64,000 bases of DNA. Origin: DASZBR01 sp033763845 (lineage in GTDB: Bacteria > Pseudomonadota > Gammaproteobacteria > DASZBR01). Below the pieces are notes generated by a model. The model was not told the origin of the DNA, searched no databases, and saw nothing but the letters and a program-made list of their open reading frames with translations. Shown piece after piece: positions 8,820 to 17,299 of this stretch (the first letter of the stretch is position 1; every line of letters begins with the position of its first letter). The DNA lies in the NCBI GenBank assembly GCA_033763845.1, contig JANRJR010000066.1, positions 1 to 64,000 on the forward strand. The letters run 5' to 3'. The position numbers were made by a program, and so were the translations under genes.

Positions 8820-9376
8820 ACCGCTGCTAACCCCGCTGCAAATCCAAATAAATGCCCTTCCCACGAAACGCGCTCTTCTTGTGGAAATAAACTCAAGAAC
8901 AAACCACCAAAATAATAGACAACTAACCCCGCCAATACCCACGTGGCAACAGACGGATGCATATACGCTTCAACCATTAAATAACTAAAATATCCCATAA
9001 TCACACTGCTCGCGCCAATATGTACTCCGGGTCGCCCAAACAACCAAATCGCTGTTCCAGAAATGGCAACGATGATGAGCGTCACATCCATGAAAGTCTT
9101 TTCACCTGAAATCAATAAAAAACAACTCAACGCAAATAACGGAATTGAATTAAAAAACAAATGGGAAAAACTACTGTGCAGTAATGGCGACAACGGAATG
9201 CCAATAATCCCAAACAAATCACGCGGTACAATCCCAAAAAAATTCAAGCGGTAACCTAATAAATAATTCAAAACCTGGATAACCCACAGTGCCAAAATAA
9301 TTTCTAATGATTGGTAGACATTGACTTGAAGAGAATTAAGCAACTGCTGCAACTGAAAAATAAATTGATTAAGCAT
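8804..9376 (-). CDS. Rhomboid-family intramembrane serine protease
   Basis: 190-residue polytopic membrane protein with rhomboid hallmarks: HSSFSHLFFN (His72, Asn76) in one helix, the nucleophile motif GASS (Ser123; more often GxSG) and the catalytic His175 in SWEGHLFGFAAG in the last helix. About six hydrophobic segments. Rhomboids cleave transmembrane substrates; the substrate here is unknown. It is divergent from uvrD, with only 47 bases between the start codons, and lies upstream of gabD on the same strand. Confidence 0.88.
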   Translation of the reverse strand: MLNQFIFQLQQLLNSLQVNVYQSLEIILALWVIQVLNYLLGYRLNFFGIVPRDLFGIIGIPLSPLLHSSFSHLFFNSIPLFALSCFLLISGEKTFMDVTLIIVAISGTAIWLFGRPGVHIGASSVIMGYFSYLMVEAYMHPSVATWVLAGLVVYYFGGLFLSLFPQEERVSWEGHLFGFAAGLAAVWLLQ

Positions 9377-9411
9377 AGGCTTCTCGACTTTAAGCTATCC
9401 AAAAGTTCCGT

Positions 9412-9417
9412 TAGAAT
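9412..9417 (+). promoter_or_regulatory. Possible -10 element of uvrD
   Basis: TAGAAT ends six bases before the uvrD ATG (9424), and no Shine-Dalgarno sequence is visible between them. If used, transcription would begin at or next to the start codon. No good -35 hexamer is seen, so this is tentative. Confidence 0.3.
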
Positions 9418-9423
9418 AACCGA

Positions 9424-11619
9424 ATGAACTCATCAACTCTACTGGATTCTCTGAACAACGCGCAACAGCAGGCTGTGTCCGCCCCGCTCTCGCACCTCTT
9501 AATTTTAGCCGGCGCCGGCAGCGGCAAAACGCGCGTGTTAGTACACCGCATCGCCTGGCTTTTACAAGTAGAACAATCCTCACCAGCAAACATTTTGGCC
9601 GTCACATTCACCAACAAAGCCGCCAATGAAATGCGGGCTCGCATCGAAGAATTGTTGAACATCTCAACCCAAGGCATGTGGGTCGGGACTTTTCACGGCT
9701 TAGCGCATCGATTATTACGCGCACATTGGGCAGAAGCAGGATTACCTCAAAATTTTCAGATCATCGACAGCGATGATCAAAGCCGTTTAATCAAACGCAT
9801 TATTAACAGCATGGGATTAGACGACAAACAATGGCAACCCAAACAAATCCAATGGTTCATCAATGCAAAAAAAGACGAAGGACTTCGTCCTCAACACGTT
9901 AAAGATCATGGCGATGTTCATACAAAAACTTTAATTAAAATTTATCAGCAATACGAAGAAATTTGTCAGCGCAATGGTTCTGTGGATTTTGCAGAATTAT
10001 TATTGCGCGCACATGAATTGTGGCAACAACGTCCTGATGTGTTATCCCATTATCAAGAACGTTTCAAACATATTTTGGTGGATGAGTTTCAAGATACCAA
10101 TACGATTCAATATGCCTGGATCCACGCACTCGCGCAAAAAAACAGCTTTTTAATGGCCGTCGGTGATGATGATCAATCCATTTATGGCTGGCGGGGTGCA
10201 AAAATTGAAAATATGCGAAAACTTGAACGCGATTTTTCACCTATTCTCACTATCAAACTCGAACAAAATTACCGCTCCACAGGAAATATTCTTCAAGCCG
10301 CCAATGCATTAATCTCAAATAATTCGGACAGATTAGGCAAAAATTTATGGACCGACGGAAACGCCGGCGAAAAAATTTCGCTTTATGCGGCATTTAATGA
10401 AATCGATGAAGCGCGTTTTATTGTCGATAAAATTCGCCAAAATATTGGCCGTTATATTGATTGCGCGATTTTATATCGTTCCAACGCACAATCCCGCGTA
10501 ATAGAAGAGTCCTTAATCCAAGCGGGTATCCCTTACAGAATTTATGGGGGCTTACGATTCTTCGAGCGCGCAGAAATCAAAGATGCGCTCGCGTATTTAC
10601 GATTAATTTCGAATCCGCATGATGACACCGCTTTTGAACGCGTAGTGAATTTACCCACCCGAGGCATTGGTGATTCCACGCTGACTATTATCCGAACGCA
10701 TGCACGCGCACAAAAAATTTCGATGTGGCAAGCATCACATGAAATTATTGGTTTACAACAATTAAGCTCACGCGCACAAAGTGCAATGCAGTTATTTTTA
10801 GATTTAATTATCTCCATTAAGTCCGAAGCGGCTGAATTAACACTGCCAGAATTAACGGATCACGTATTACACAAGTCTGGCCTGCGCGAACATTTTCGCC
10901 AAGAAAAAGGCGAAAAAGCTCAAACGCGCATAGAAAACTTAGAAGAATTAATTTCTGCCACAAGACAATTTATTGAAGAAGCCGATGGAGATATGTCTCC
11001 ACTCGATGCATTTTTAGCAAACGCCGCATTAGAAGCGGGTGAATCACAAAGCAGTGACTCACCCGATTATGTCCAATTGATGACATTGCATTCTGCAAAG
11101 GGCTTAGAATTTCCGACGGTATTTTTAGCCGGCGTTGAGGAAGGATTATTTCCCCACCAAATGTCGTTAGAAGAACCCGGCCGTTTAGCGGAAGAGCGAC
11201 GCTTATGTTATGTGGGCGTCACGCGTGCAAAACAAAAATTATTTTTAAGCTATGCCGAAACACGACGCATGCATGGCAATGAACATTATCATCGCCCCTC
11301 GCGATTCTTAAATGAAATCCCGAAAGAATTACTACAAGAAGTTCGCATGAAAACACAAGTGTCTCGCGCTGCTCCTTCTTATGGTAGTAATACTTTTACA
11401 TCGACATCATCTTCTCCACGCGCATCTTATGGCTCGAGTTCACAACCGCAAGAAATTAACGGTTTAAGATTGGGTCAGCGTGTTATGCACCCGACGTTTG
11501 GTGAGGGCGTAATTTTGAGTTACGAAGGCCAAGGCAATCATGCGCGTATTCAAGTAAAATTCTCACAAGTCGGCGCGAAGTGGTTAGTGGCAGCGTATGC
11601 AAAATTAGAGCCGATGTAA
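9424..11619 (+). CDS. uvrD: DNA helicase II UvrD
   Basis: Superfamily 1A 3'-5' helicase of nucleotide excision and mismatch repair. 731 residues, normal length: Q-motif LNNAQQQAVSAP, Walker A LAGAGSGKTRVL (29-36), TFTNKAANEMR, Walker B LVDEFQDTN, QNYRST, LMTLHSAKGLEFP, VGVTRAKQKLFL. The C-terminus has the Ser/Thr-rich linker and Tudor-like end (RVMHPTFGEGVILSYEGQG) characteristic of UvrD and PcrA. Transcribed away from the rhomboid gene; no LexA box was recognised upstream. Confidence 0.97.
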   Translation: MNSSTLLDSLNNAQQQAVSAPLSHLLILAGAGSGKTRVLVHRIAWLLQVEQSSPANILAVTFTNKAANEMRARIEELLNISTQGMWVGTFHGLAHRLLRAHWAEAGLPQNFQIIDSDDQSRLIKRIINSMGLDDKQWQPKQIQWFINAKKDEGLRPQHVKDHGDVHTKTLIKIYQQYEEICQRNGSVDFAELLLRAHELWQQRPDVLSHYQERFKHILVDEFQDTNTIQYAWIHALAQKNSFLMAVGDDDQSIYGWRGAKIENMRKLERDFSPILTIKLEQNYRSTGNILQAANALISNNSDRLGKNLWTDGNAGEKISLYAAFNEIDEARFIVDKIRQNIGRYIDCAILYRSNAQSRVIEESLIQAGIPYRIYGGLRFFERAEIKDALAYLRLISNPHDDTAFERVVNLPTRGIGDSTLTIIRTHARAQKISMWQASHEIIGLQQLSSRAQSAMQLFLDLIISIKSEAAELTLPELTDHVLHKSGLREHFRQEKGEKAQTRIENLEELISATRQFIEEADGDMSPLDAFLANAALEAGESQSSDSPDYVQLMTLHSAKGLEFPTVFLAGVEEGLFPHQMSLEEPGRLAEERRLCYVGVTRAKQKLFLSYAETRRMHGNEHYHRPSRFLNEIPKELLQEVRMKTQVSRAAPSYGSNTFTSTSSSPRASYGSSSQPQEINGLRLGQRVMHPTFGEGVILSYEGQGNHARIQVKFSQVGAKWLVAAYAKLEPM

Positions 11620-11624
11620 TTTTT

Positions 11625-11849
11625 ATGACTCTTGAATTTTTTCGCCAACATTGCCCTCCTAAAGTCGGACAATATTATTTAAATGTTATGTGCCTCACCT
11701 CTTTGTTGCATTTCTTCAATGAACGAACCCCTCTCAGCTTCTCTCTGGCTTGCACACTAGCCGTCATTACCATAAACCACGGCATTAAAGCTTATGGAAC
11801 ACCGGATGAGCCAGATGACCGCCCTCCTCAGAAATTCGCTTTGACGTAA
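11625..11849 (+). CDS. Hypothetical small protein
   Basis: Reading frame of 74 residues starting six bases after uvrD (MTLEFFRQHCPPKVGQYYLN). No recognisable domain; a moderately hydrophobic stretch at about 15-45 and a Pro/Asp-rich tail (YGTPDEPDDRPPQKFALT). There is no convincing ribosome binding site other than coupling to uvrD. It might be a real small gene or a chance frame before the REP cluster. Confidence 0.3.
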   Translation: MTLEFFRQHCPPKVGQYYLNVMCLTSLLHFFNERTPLSFSLACTLAVITINHGIKAYGTPDEPDDRPPQKFALT

Positions 11850-11880
11850 TTTATCCACAAAATACCGCGAGAAATATTAA

Positions 11881-11970
11881 CGGAATGATTGGACGAATTA
11901 ACGGGACGAGAAGAATCTCGCCCCTACGTGTCCGTTATTTTATCGTAATGCCAATGCGAATGTTTTTTGG
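11881..11970. repeat. Outer left inverted repeat with REP hairpin
   Basis: Contains the hairpin GGGACGAGA/TCTCGCCCC (about 11903-11924) followed by TACGTGTCCGTTATTTTAT. Its reverse complement, with scattered mismatches, appears at 12736-12822, including flanks such as ATGATTGGACG and TATTTTAT. Confidence 0.75.
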
Positions 11971-11990
11971 GACGCGATGTATCGCGCCCC
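11969..11990. repeat. REP hairpin
   Basis: GGGACGCGAT and ATCGCGCCCC form a near-perfect stem around GT, followed by TACGTGTAAT. Head-to-head with the next REP (11994-12029), giving a REPIN-like doublet. No counterpart is seen on the right side. Confidence 0.7.
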
Positions 11991-11993
11991 TAC

Positions 11994-12029
11994 GTGTAAT
12001 TGTAGGGGCGACATTCATGTCGTCCCGGA
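11994..12029. repeat. Inner left REP, 36-base inverted repeat
   Basis: Begins GTGTAATTGTAGGGGCGACA and ends GTCGTCCCGGA; the internal hairpin is GGGGCGACAT / ATGTCGTCCC. Its exact reverse complement is at 12697-12732 on the other side of the transposase. Confidence 0.85.
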
Positions 12030-12124
12030 AAAAATTATTGCGTTATGAATAACACAAGAGTATAAATTGCAAAAATAATTTTTTGTTTTTTTATGTTGTT
12101 TAATTTAATAAGAAGGATTTGTGC

Positions 12125-12670
12125 ATGTTGATTTCAGCTAATCTACAAAAACGCAAAACCATGTTGCGTTTACCATACTACGATTATTCGTCTTTCGGGT
12201 TTTATTTTATTACCATCTGCACACGTCTGAGAGAAAATTTTTTAGGTAAAATTGATGATCATAAAATGATTTGTTCTGATATGGGTGAAATTGTAACGAA
12301 ATGTTGGAATGAAATTCCTGAATATTTTGATGACGTTCTGCTCGATGAATTTGTTGTAATGCCTAATCACATCCATGGAATTCTCGTAAGACCTACTTTG
12401 ACAAGAGAAGAAATGAATGCAATTCAACAACAAAAAAATGAACGTCATGAGGGGCCGGGAAGATTTGGTTCACATTTGTCGACCATTGTCGGATCCTTCA
12501 AGGCAGGTTGTACTCGAATCATTAATAAAATGAAGGGCGAAATGTATTTTGGGTGGCAGCGTGGATATTACGAACATATTGTCAGAAATGAACAATCATT
12601 GCATAAAATTAGGGAATATATTCGACTAAATCCGTCAACATGGGAATCAGATAAAAATTTTAAATGTTGA
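12125..12670 (+). CDS. REP-associated tyrosine transposase (RAYT, Y1/HUH family)
   Basis: Single-strand DNA transposase thought to mobilise REP sequences. 181 residues: conserved N-terminus LPYYDYSSFGFYFITICT, HUH metal motif in VVMPNHIHGILV (His82, His84), and candidate catalytic tyrosines Tyr148/149 in WQRGYYEHIVRNEQSLHKI followed by the typical REYIRLNP. The ATG at 12125 is chosen over TTG at 12119 because GAAGGA ends 7 bases before the ATG. The gene appears intact and is enclosed by its presumed target repeats. Confidence 0.93.
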   Translation: MLISANLQKRKTMLRLPYYDYSSFGFYFITICTRLRENFLGKIDDHKMICSDMGEIVTKCWNEIPEYFDDVLLDEFVVMPNHIHGILVRPTLTREEMNAIQQQKNERHEGPGRFGSHLSTIVGSFKAGCTRIINKMKGEMYFGWQRGYYEHIVRNEQSLHKIREYIRLNPSTWESDKNFKC

Positions 12671-12696
12671 ATCAGGACGAGATGACAACATATATA

Positions 12697-12732
12697 TCCG
12701 GGACGACATGAATGTCGCCCCTACAATTACAC
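12697..12732. repeat. Inner right REP, 36-base inverted repeat
   Basis: Starts TCCGGGACGACATGAATGTC and ends CTACAATTACAC; exact reverse complement of 11994-12029, located 27 bases after the RAYT stop codon. The identity implies recent duplication or sequence homogenisation. Confidence 0.85.
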
Positions 12733-12735
12733 ATA

Positions 12736-12822
12736 GAAGCATTTACGTTAGCATCACCATAAAATAATAGACACGTAGGGGCGTGATTTATCTCGTCCCG
12801 TTAATACGTCCAATCATCCGGA
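12736..12822. repeat. Outer right inverted repeat with REP hairpin
   Basis: Imperfect reverse complement of 11881-11970 (shared blocks CACGTAGGGGCG, TCTCGTCCCGTTAAT and CGTCCAATCAT). Its hairpin has decayed relative to the left copy (GTGATTTATCTCG). Confidence 0.75.
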
Positions 12823-12903
12823 ATATACATACAAAAGCCACCCCTTTTTGCCGGTTTTTCGTGTAAAATACCCCAACATTGAGAATCAGTATGAGAAGAC
12901 ACC

Positions 12904-14403
12904 ATGCACCAACGAACAGCAAAAAAGGCAATACCCAAACAAGCGCAACTGCGCAGATCGGCTGAAGCCCAAGAAACCATGGGTAATTTGAGCAAAAAAA
13001 AACAACGACCGCCGAAACATTTTTTTCACGCATCTCGTTCCTCTGCACCTGCTTATTGGGAAAAACTTATTCTTAATTGGAATAATTATTCCATCGCACA
13101 AAAAATTGCTGTTATTACGGCAGGATTAGTATTAAGTGGCGTTGCGGTTTATTTAGCCGTTGGGCTAGCACAAAGTGTTTATGCAAACATGTCTGCGGAA
13201 TTAGATACGCCGCATAAAACACGCGAGCCCTCTGTATTTACACGAATTGATCGTGCGCTGAGTTTTCCGGTGGCACATGCTAGACCCTTACCTCAAAAAA
13301 GTAAGATGCACGAGTCATATCCTGAATTTACAGAAGGAACTGATGAGCACGACGCAGATATCAAAAAAGAAATGGCAAAAGGTTTTCGTGCTATTGATGA
13401 TGCTTTATACGATTTTCTTCAAACTCCTTCCGAGAAAAGCAAAGTTGTTGCGCTTTTTGAGGCGCATACTCAGTCAAGTATTTTTAAAAATCTTATAATG
13501 GCTTATCTCACCGTGTTTTCACGTGAAACACATACGCGCATCACAATCATTCATGAATTAAGTGCATCAGAAACAAATGATCAACAACTTACGATGCTGC
13601 ATCAGAATATGCGAACGTTTCGTAAATCATCTGCTGTCTATCCCACCAGCCTTATAGAAAACCTGCTTGAACGAAATTGCTATAAACATAATATTCCTAA
13701 CATTGCTCACAGAATCACAGGATTAGCAGTATGCGCAATTCAAGCTGCAGGCTTGTATGATTTTAACATCGCATTTGCGAATTCAGGGGAATCTACTTCT
13801 TTAGCGTTTCAAATATACGATGTTCGCTTTGATCACCTCTTCAATGGGCACCAAGTTGATTTGGAAAAGATCGATAACAAATTAACATCAATATTAAAAC
13901 GTCAGCTTTCCTATTCCACACCAGATGACATCGTAGTAATTGTATCTGGTGAATTACACGGACGAGCCGTCTCCCTGACGCTGAATAATAGCAAGCATCC
14001 TCATCGTTTATTAAATCTTCGTGAGAAAGAAGCATACGCATTGAGAGATGCAGAAGTGAAAATGTCTATGGCAGGACAATGCCTAAAACCACTGAGCGAA
14101 TGTCCACCTCGTGTTCAGAATTTGAAACAAACCTATCCTATTCGTTTTTGTATGGATGGCAAATATATAGCTGGAAAAAAATGTGACGAAACGTCGCATC
14201 GCTATTACTCAGACATAGATGAAAGAGAGGCTTTTGCCAGAGGAAAGGCTGTGATTCAGATTCCGCCGACACTTCCTGACCGTTACCCTCAAAAGCTCAC
14301 GGATTTTTTTGCACCAAAGTCATCTATGAAAATGCTAAAAGCTAAATTAGAGCAAGATACAAAAAAGTCTGAAAAGAAAAATAACAGTCGAATGGAACTG
14401 TAA
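12904..14403 (+). CDS. Hypothetical membrane-anchored protein
   Basis: 499 residues; I do not recognise the family. Visible: a strongly basic N-terminus (RTAKKAIPKQAQLRR, KKKQRPPKH), one transmembrane helix at about 66-89 (KIAVITAGLVLSGVAVYLAV), then about 400 mainly polar residues. The C-terminal half has a Cys-containing stretch (GQCLKPLSECPPR, FCMDGKYIAGKKCDE) and a Lys-rich end. A single helix after a basic segment predicts a bitopic protein with most of its mass periplasmic, or a secreted protein held by a signal anchor. An alternative ATG at 12979 would remove the first 25 residues. It sits directly beside the RAYT element and converges on a minus-strand gene, suggesting an accessory gene. 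Confidence 0.75.
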   Translation: MHQRTAKKAIPKQAQLRRSAEAQETMGNLSKKKQRPPKHFFHASRSSAPAYWEKLILNWNNYSIAQKIAVITAGLVLSGVAVYLAVGLAQSVYANMSAELDTPHKTREPSVFTRIDRALSFPVAHARPLPQKSKMHESYPEFTEGTDEHDADIKKEMAKGFRAIDDALYDFLQTPSEKSKVVALFEAHTQSSIFKNLIMAYLTVFSRETHTRITIIHELSASETNDQQLTMLHQNMRTFRKSSAVYPTSLIENLLERNCYKHNIPNIAHRITGLAVCAIQAAGLYDFNIAFANSGESTSLAFQIYDVRFDHLFNGHQVDLEKIDNKLTSILKRQLSYSTPDDIVVIVSGELHGRAVSLTLNNSKHPHRLLNLREKEAYALRDAEVKMSMAGQCLKPLSECPPRVQNLKQTYPIRFCMDGKYIAGKKCDETSHRYYSDIDEREAFARGKAVIQIPPTLPDRYPQKLTDFFAPKSSMKMLKAKLEQDTKKSEKKNNSRMEL

Positions 14404-14404
14404 A

Positions 14405-14788
14405 CTACACCCGGGATCCCAAATCCTGATCGCTCTCTTCGCCGTGTACTAAATGCGTTAATTCATTACATGAAATTACCTGATTATTTTGAATTTCAAA
14501 CATCGCATTGACTTGAACTTCAATTTTTTTACCTGTGTCTTTTTTAATACCGCGCGCAATATGCAGCGTCGCAATTTTATTGCCTTCCTTTACAATATGC
14601 TTAAATTCAAATGACATTGAATGTAATGCAGACTTTAATGCACGAACGTGATCCAGAAATCCCGCATAATCCACTTTCTTGCCATCGACATATTGAATAT
14701 AATCTTTCGAAAAATATTTCTCGCAAACGGCTTCATCAAAACCATCTTTCTCGAAAACGTGCGCAAATATTTCTTGAATCAATGTCAT
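14405..14788 (-). CDS. SnoaL/NTF2-like domain protein
   Basis: 127 residues with the cone-shaped NTF2/SnoaL-like fold pattern: helices LIQEIFAHVFEKDGFDEAV and YAGFLDHVRALKSALHSM, then strands FEFKHIVKEGNKIATLHI and VQVNAMFEIQNNQVISCNEL. Members range from polyketide cyclases to small-molecule binders and hydrolases; no specific activity can be assigned. The start overlaps the parE stop by 4 bases (ATGA), so it is translated with parE. Confidence 0.72.
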   Translation of the reverse strand: MTLIQEIFAHVFEKDGFDEAVCEKYFSKDYIQYVDGKKVDYAGFLDHVRALKSALHSMSFEFKHIVKEGNKIATLHIARGIKKDTGKKIEVQVNAMFEIQNNQVISCNELTHLVHGEESDQDLGSRV

Positions 14789-16680
14789 AACAATTCTGAC
14801 TCCACCAAATTACCCTTCGTTTCTAACCAACTCTTACGATCCGGTACGCGCTTCTTCGCTAATAACATGTCTAACATGCCATCTGCATCATCACCATCTT
14901 TAATCGTTAATTGCACTAAACGACGCGTATCATATGACATTGTTGTTTCACGCAATTGAATCGGATTCATTTCACCCAAACCTTTGAAACGCTGAACATT
15001 AATTTTGCCTTTTTTATTTTCAGCAGCGAGTCTGTCTAATATGCCTTTTTTCTCTGCTTCATCTAACGCATAAAAGACTTCTTTGCCTTGATCTATGCGA
15101 TATAGCGGCGGCATTGCAACATAGACATGTCCCTCTGTGACCAATTTCTTAAAATGTTTTAGGAATAATGCACATAATAATGTCGCAATATGTAATCCAT
15201 CCGAATCCGCATCCGCTAAAATGCAGATTTTTCCATAGCGCAATGAACTTAAATCATCACTGCCCGGATCGACACCAATCGCTGTTGCAATATCGTGAAT
15301 TTCTTCAGAACGTAATACTTCACCGTGTGATACTTCCCATGTATTTAATATTTTTCCTCGTAACGGCATGATGGCTTGACGCTCACGATCACGCGCTTGC
15401 TTTGCAGAACCACCCGCGGAATCCCCTTCCACTAAAAATAATTCGCCTTTCATGGGATCACTGGTTGAGCAATCCGCTAATTTTCCGGGCAATGCAGGGC
15501 CTGAGGTAATTTTTTTACGTTCAATTTTTTTCGCTAATTTTAATCGCGCTTGCGCGTTTTCTATGACTAACTTTGCAATTGATTCTGCTTGCGCAACATT
15601 TTGATGAAGCCATATAGAAAAAGCATCTTTAACAACGCCAGATACAAAAGCCGCTGTTTCTCTCGATGAAAGCCTTTCTTTGGTTTGACCTGAAAATTGC
15701 GGATCTTTCATTTTAACCGATAGAACATAACGACAATTTTCCCAAACGTCTTCGGGCGAAAGTTTTAATCCGCGCGGCAATAAATTACGCAACTCACAAA
15801 ATTCACGCAAGGCATCCGACAATCCTGTACGCAATCCATTAACGTGCGTACCGCCTTGCGCAGTTGGAATTAAATTGACATAGCTTTCGGTAATGGATTC
15901 TTCAGGCTCGAGCATCCAGACCAATGCCCATTCTGCGGATTCATTTTCGCCTTTGAAATTTCCGACGAACGGTTCTTCCGGTAAGCACGGTGATTTGCCA
16001 ATCCCTTCCATTAAATATGACGGCAAACCATTTTCGTATAACCATTCCGTCGTTTCGCCAGTATTTTCATCGAAAAATTCAATTTTTAATCCCGAACACA
16101 AAACCGCTTTTGCACGCAAGACTTGTTTAATTTTAGTAACAGAAAATTTAGGGTTATCAAAATATTTGGGATCTGGATAAAAATGTACGCTGGTTCCCGT
16201 ATCGCGTTTATTCTCGGTATTTCCAATGGGTTTTAATTCTGAGGCTTTATCACCATTAGCAAACGACATGGAATAAATTTTGCCGTCGCGTTTCACTTCG
16301 ACCGTTAATTTTTGCGAAAGTGCATTTACAACGGAAACACCTACACCGTGTAAACCGCCAGAGAAGGCATAGTTTTTGTCGGAAAATTTTCCGCCGGCAT
16401 GCAATCGCGTCAAAATTAATTCCACACCTGACACTTTTTCTTCCGGATGTTTATCGACTGGCATCCCTCGGCCATTGTCTATAACTTCTAATGATCCGTC
16501 TTTATAAAGTTGTACACGTATTTTTGTCGCATAACCCGCAAGCGCCTCGTCGACACTGTTATCTAACACTTCTTGAAATAAATGATTGGGACGAGACGTA
16601 TCCGTATACATTCCTGGTCTTTTTCGAACGGGGTCTAAACCACTTAAAACTTCAATCGCAGAAGCTGTATAATTTGTCAT
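14785..16680 (-). CDS. parE: DNA topoisomerase IV subunit B ParE
   Basis: GHKL ATPase subunit of the decatenating type II topoisomerase. 631 residues: ATP-binding motifs EVLDNSVDEALAGYA, VIDNGRGMPVDKHPEE and GGLHGVGVSVVNALS; transducer domain with QTKERL; TOPRIM with LVEGDSAGGSAKQARDR and ILADADSDGLH; C-terminal RFKGLGEMNP. HPEEK near residue 80 and the short TOPRIM region favour ParE over GyrB. parC is not in the window. Confidence 0.96.
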   Translation of the reverse strand: MTNYTASAIEVLSGLDPVRKRPGMYTDTSRPNHLFQEVLDNSVDEALAGYATKIRVQLYKDGSLEVIDNGRGMPVDKHPEEKVSGVELILTRLHAGGKFSDKNYAFSGGLHGVGVSVVNALSQKLTVEVKRDGKIYSMSFANGDKASELKPIGNTENKRDTGTSVHFYPDPKYFDNPKFSVTKIKQVLRAKAVLCSGLKIEFFDENTGETTEWLYENGLPSYLMEGIGKSPCLPEEPFVGNFKGENESAEWALVWMLEPEESITESYVNLIPTAQGGTHVNGLRTGLSDALREFCELRNLLPRGLKLSPEDVWENCRYVLSVKMKDPQFSGQTKERLSSRETAAFVSGVVKDAFSIWLHQNVAQAESIAKLVIENAQARLKLAKKIERKKITSGPALPGKLADCSTSDPMKGELFLVEGDSAGGSAKQARDRERQAIMPLRGKILNTWEVSHGEVLRSEEIHDIATAIGVDPGSDDLSSLRYGKICILADADSDGLHIATLLCALFLKHFKKLVTEGHVYVAMPPLYRIDQGKEVFYALDEAEKKGILDRLAAENKKGKINVQRFKGLGEMNPIQLRETTMSYDTRRLVQLTIKDGDDADGMLDMLLAKKRVPDRKSWLETKGNLVESELL

Positions 16681-16684
16681 TTAA

Positions 16685-17299
16685 CTATTTCCATTTCTGT
16701 TTCACTTCAAGTTCATGTAATTGCAACCATTGCACTGCAATAATCGTTGCGGCATTGTTAATTTCGCCGGTTTTTAATGCGTTATAAACAAATTCTTTAG
16801 GAAAAACATGCGCGCGAATATCTTCATGTTCATGTGATAATCCAAAAATTCCACCGGCCTTGGAAGAATCCACACGACCACAAAACAGACTAAATCGTCC
16901 TGTTGAAATTCCGGGGCTGGTCCAATATTCACACATGGGAATTAAATCAATCACTTCACAACCGGCTTCTTCTTTACTTTCACGATGCGCGACTTCTTCA
17001 ATGGATTCATTGGAATCAATAATTCCTGCAACTAATTCTAAAATCCACGGGCTTTTTTGTTCGAGTGTTCCCAAACGAAATTCTTCAATTAAAACGATTT
17101 CATCACGAATAGGATCAAACAATAAAACACCCACAGCAGCATGCGCATGAAACAACTCACGGATAACGACAGGACTCCAGCCTCCCGCAAATAAACGGTA
17201 TTTTAATTGATATTTTAATAATTTCAGATGACCGTGATAGATCACATCGCTCTGAACGATTTCGATATCTTTTGACGATAGTTCTGGGGTGTGTTTCAT
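16685..17299 (-). CDS. nudF: ADP-ribose pyrophosphatase (Nudix)
   Basis: Hydrolyses ADP-ribose to AMP and ribose-5-phosphate. 204 residues, close to E. coli NudF (209). The Nudix box runs from Gly92 (GIIDSNESIEE to HRESKEEAG), with the metal-binding REXXEE at 106-111. N-terminal VIYHGHLKLLKYQLKYRLF and the TSPGIS loop match the ADP-ribose subfamily. Starts inside the clpB stop codon region (4-base overlap); parE begins 4 bases after its end. Confidence 0.92.
   Translation of the reverse strand: MKHTPELSSKDIEIVQSDVIYHGHLKLLKYQLKYRLFAGGWSPVVIRELFHAHAAVGVLLFDPIRDEIVLIEEFRLGTLEQKSPWILELVAGIIDSNESIEEVAHRESKEEAGCEVIDLIPMCEYWTSPGISTGRFSLFCGRVDSSKAGGIFGLSHEHEDIRAHVFPKEFVYNALKTGEINNAATIIAVQWLQLHELEVKQKWK

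Larger units (their letters stand above)
11881..12822. mobile_element. RAYT element bounded by nested inverted REP repeats
   Basis: A block of about 940 bases in which one REP-associated tyrosine transposase gene (12125-12670) is enclosed by two pairs of inverted repeats: an outer imperfect pair (11881-11970 with 12736-12822) and an inner identical 36-base pair (11994-12029 with 12697-12732). A further REP hairpin lies at 11969-11990. The symmetry suggests the unit moved or was assembled as a whole. RAYTs normally sit beside single REPs; full transposon-like enclosure is less common. Confidence 0.75.

Noticed and set aside
8820..8942. N-terminal extension of gabD by 41 residues
   Set aside because: Lies within the rhomboid gene in another frame, and family proteins begin at the ATG at 8819.
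9377..9423. LexA (SOS) box upstream of uvrD
   Set aside because: No CTGT-N8-ACAG match in the 47-base divergent region.
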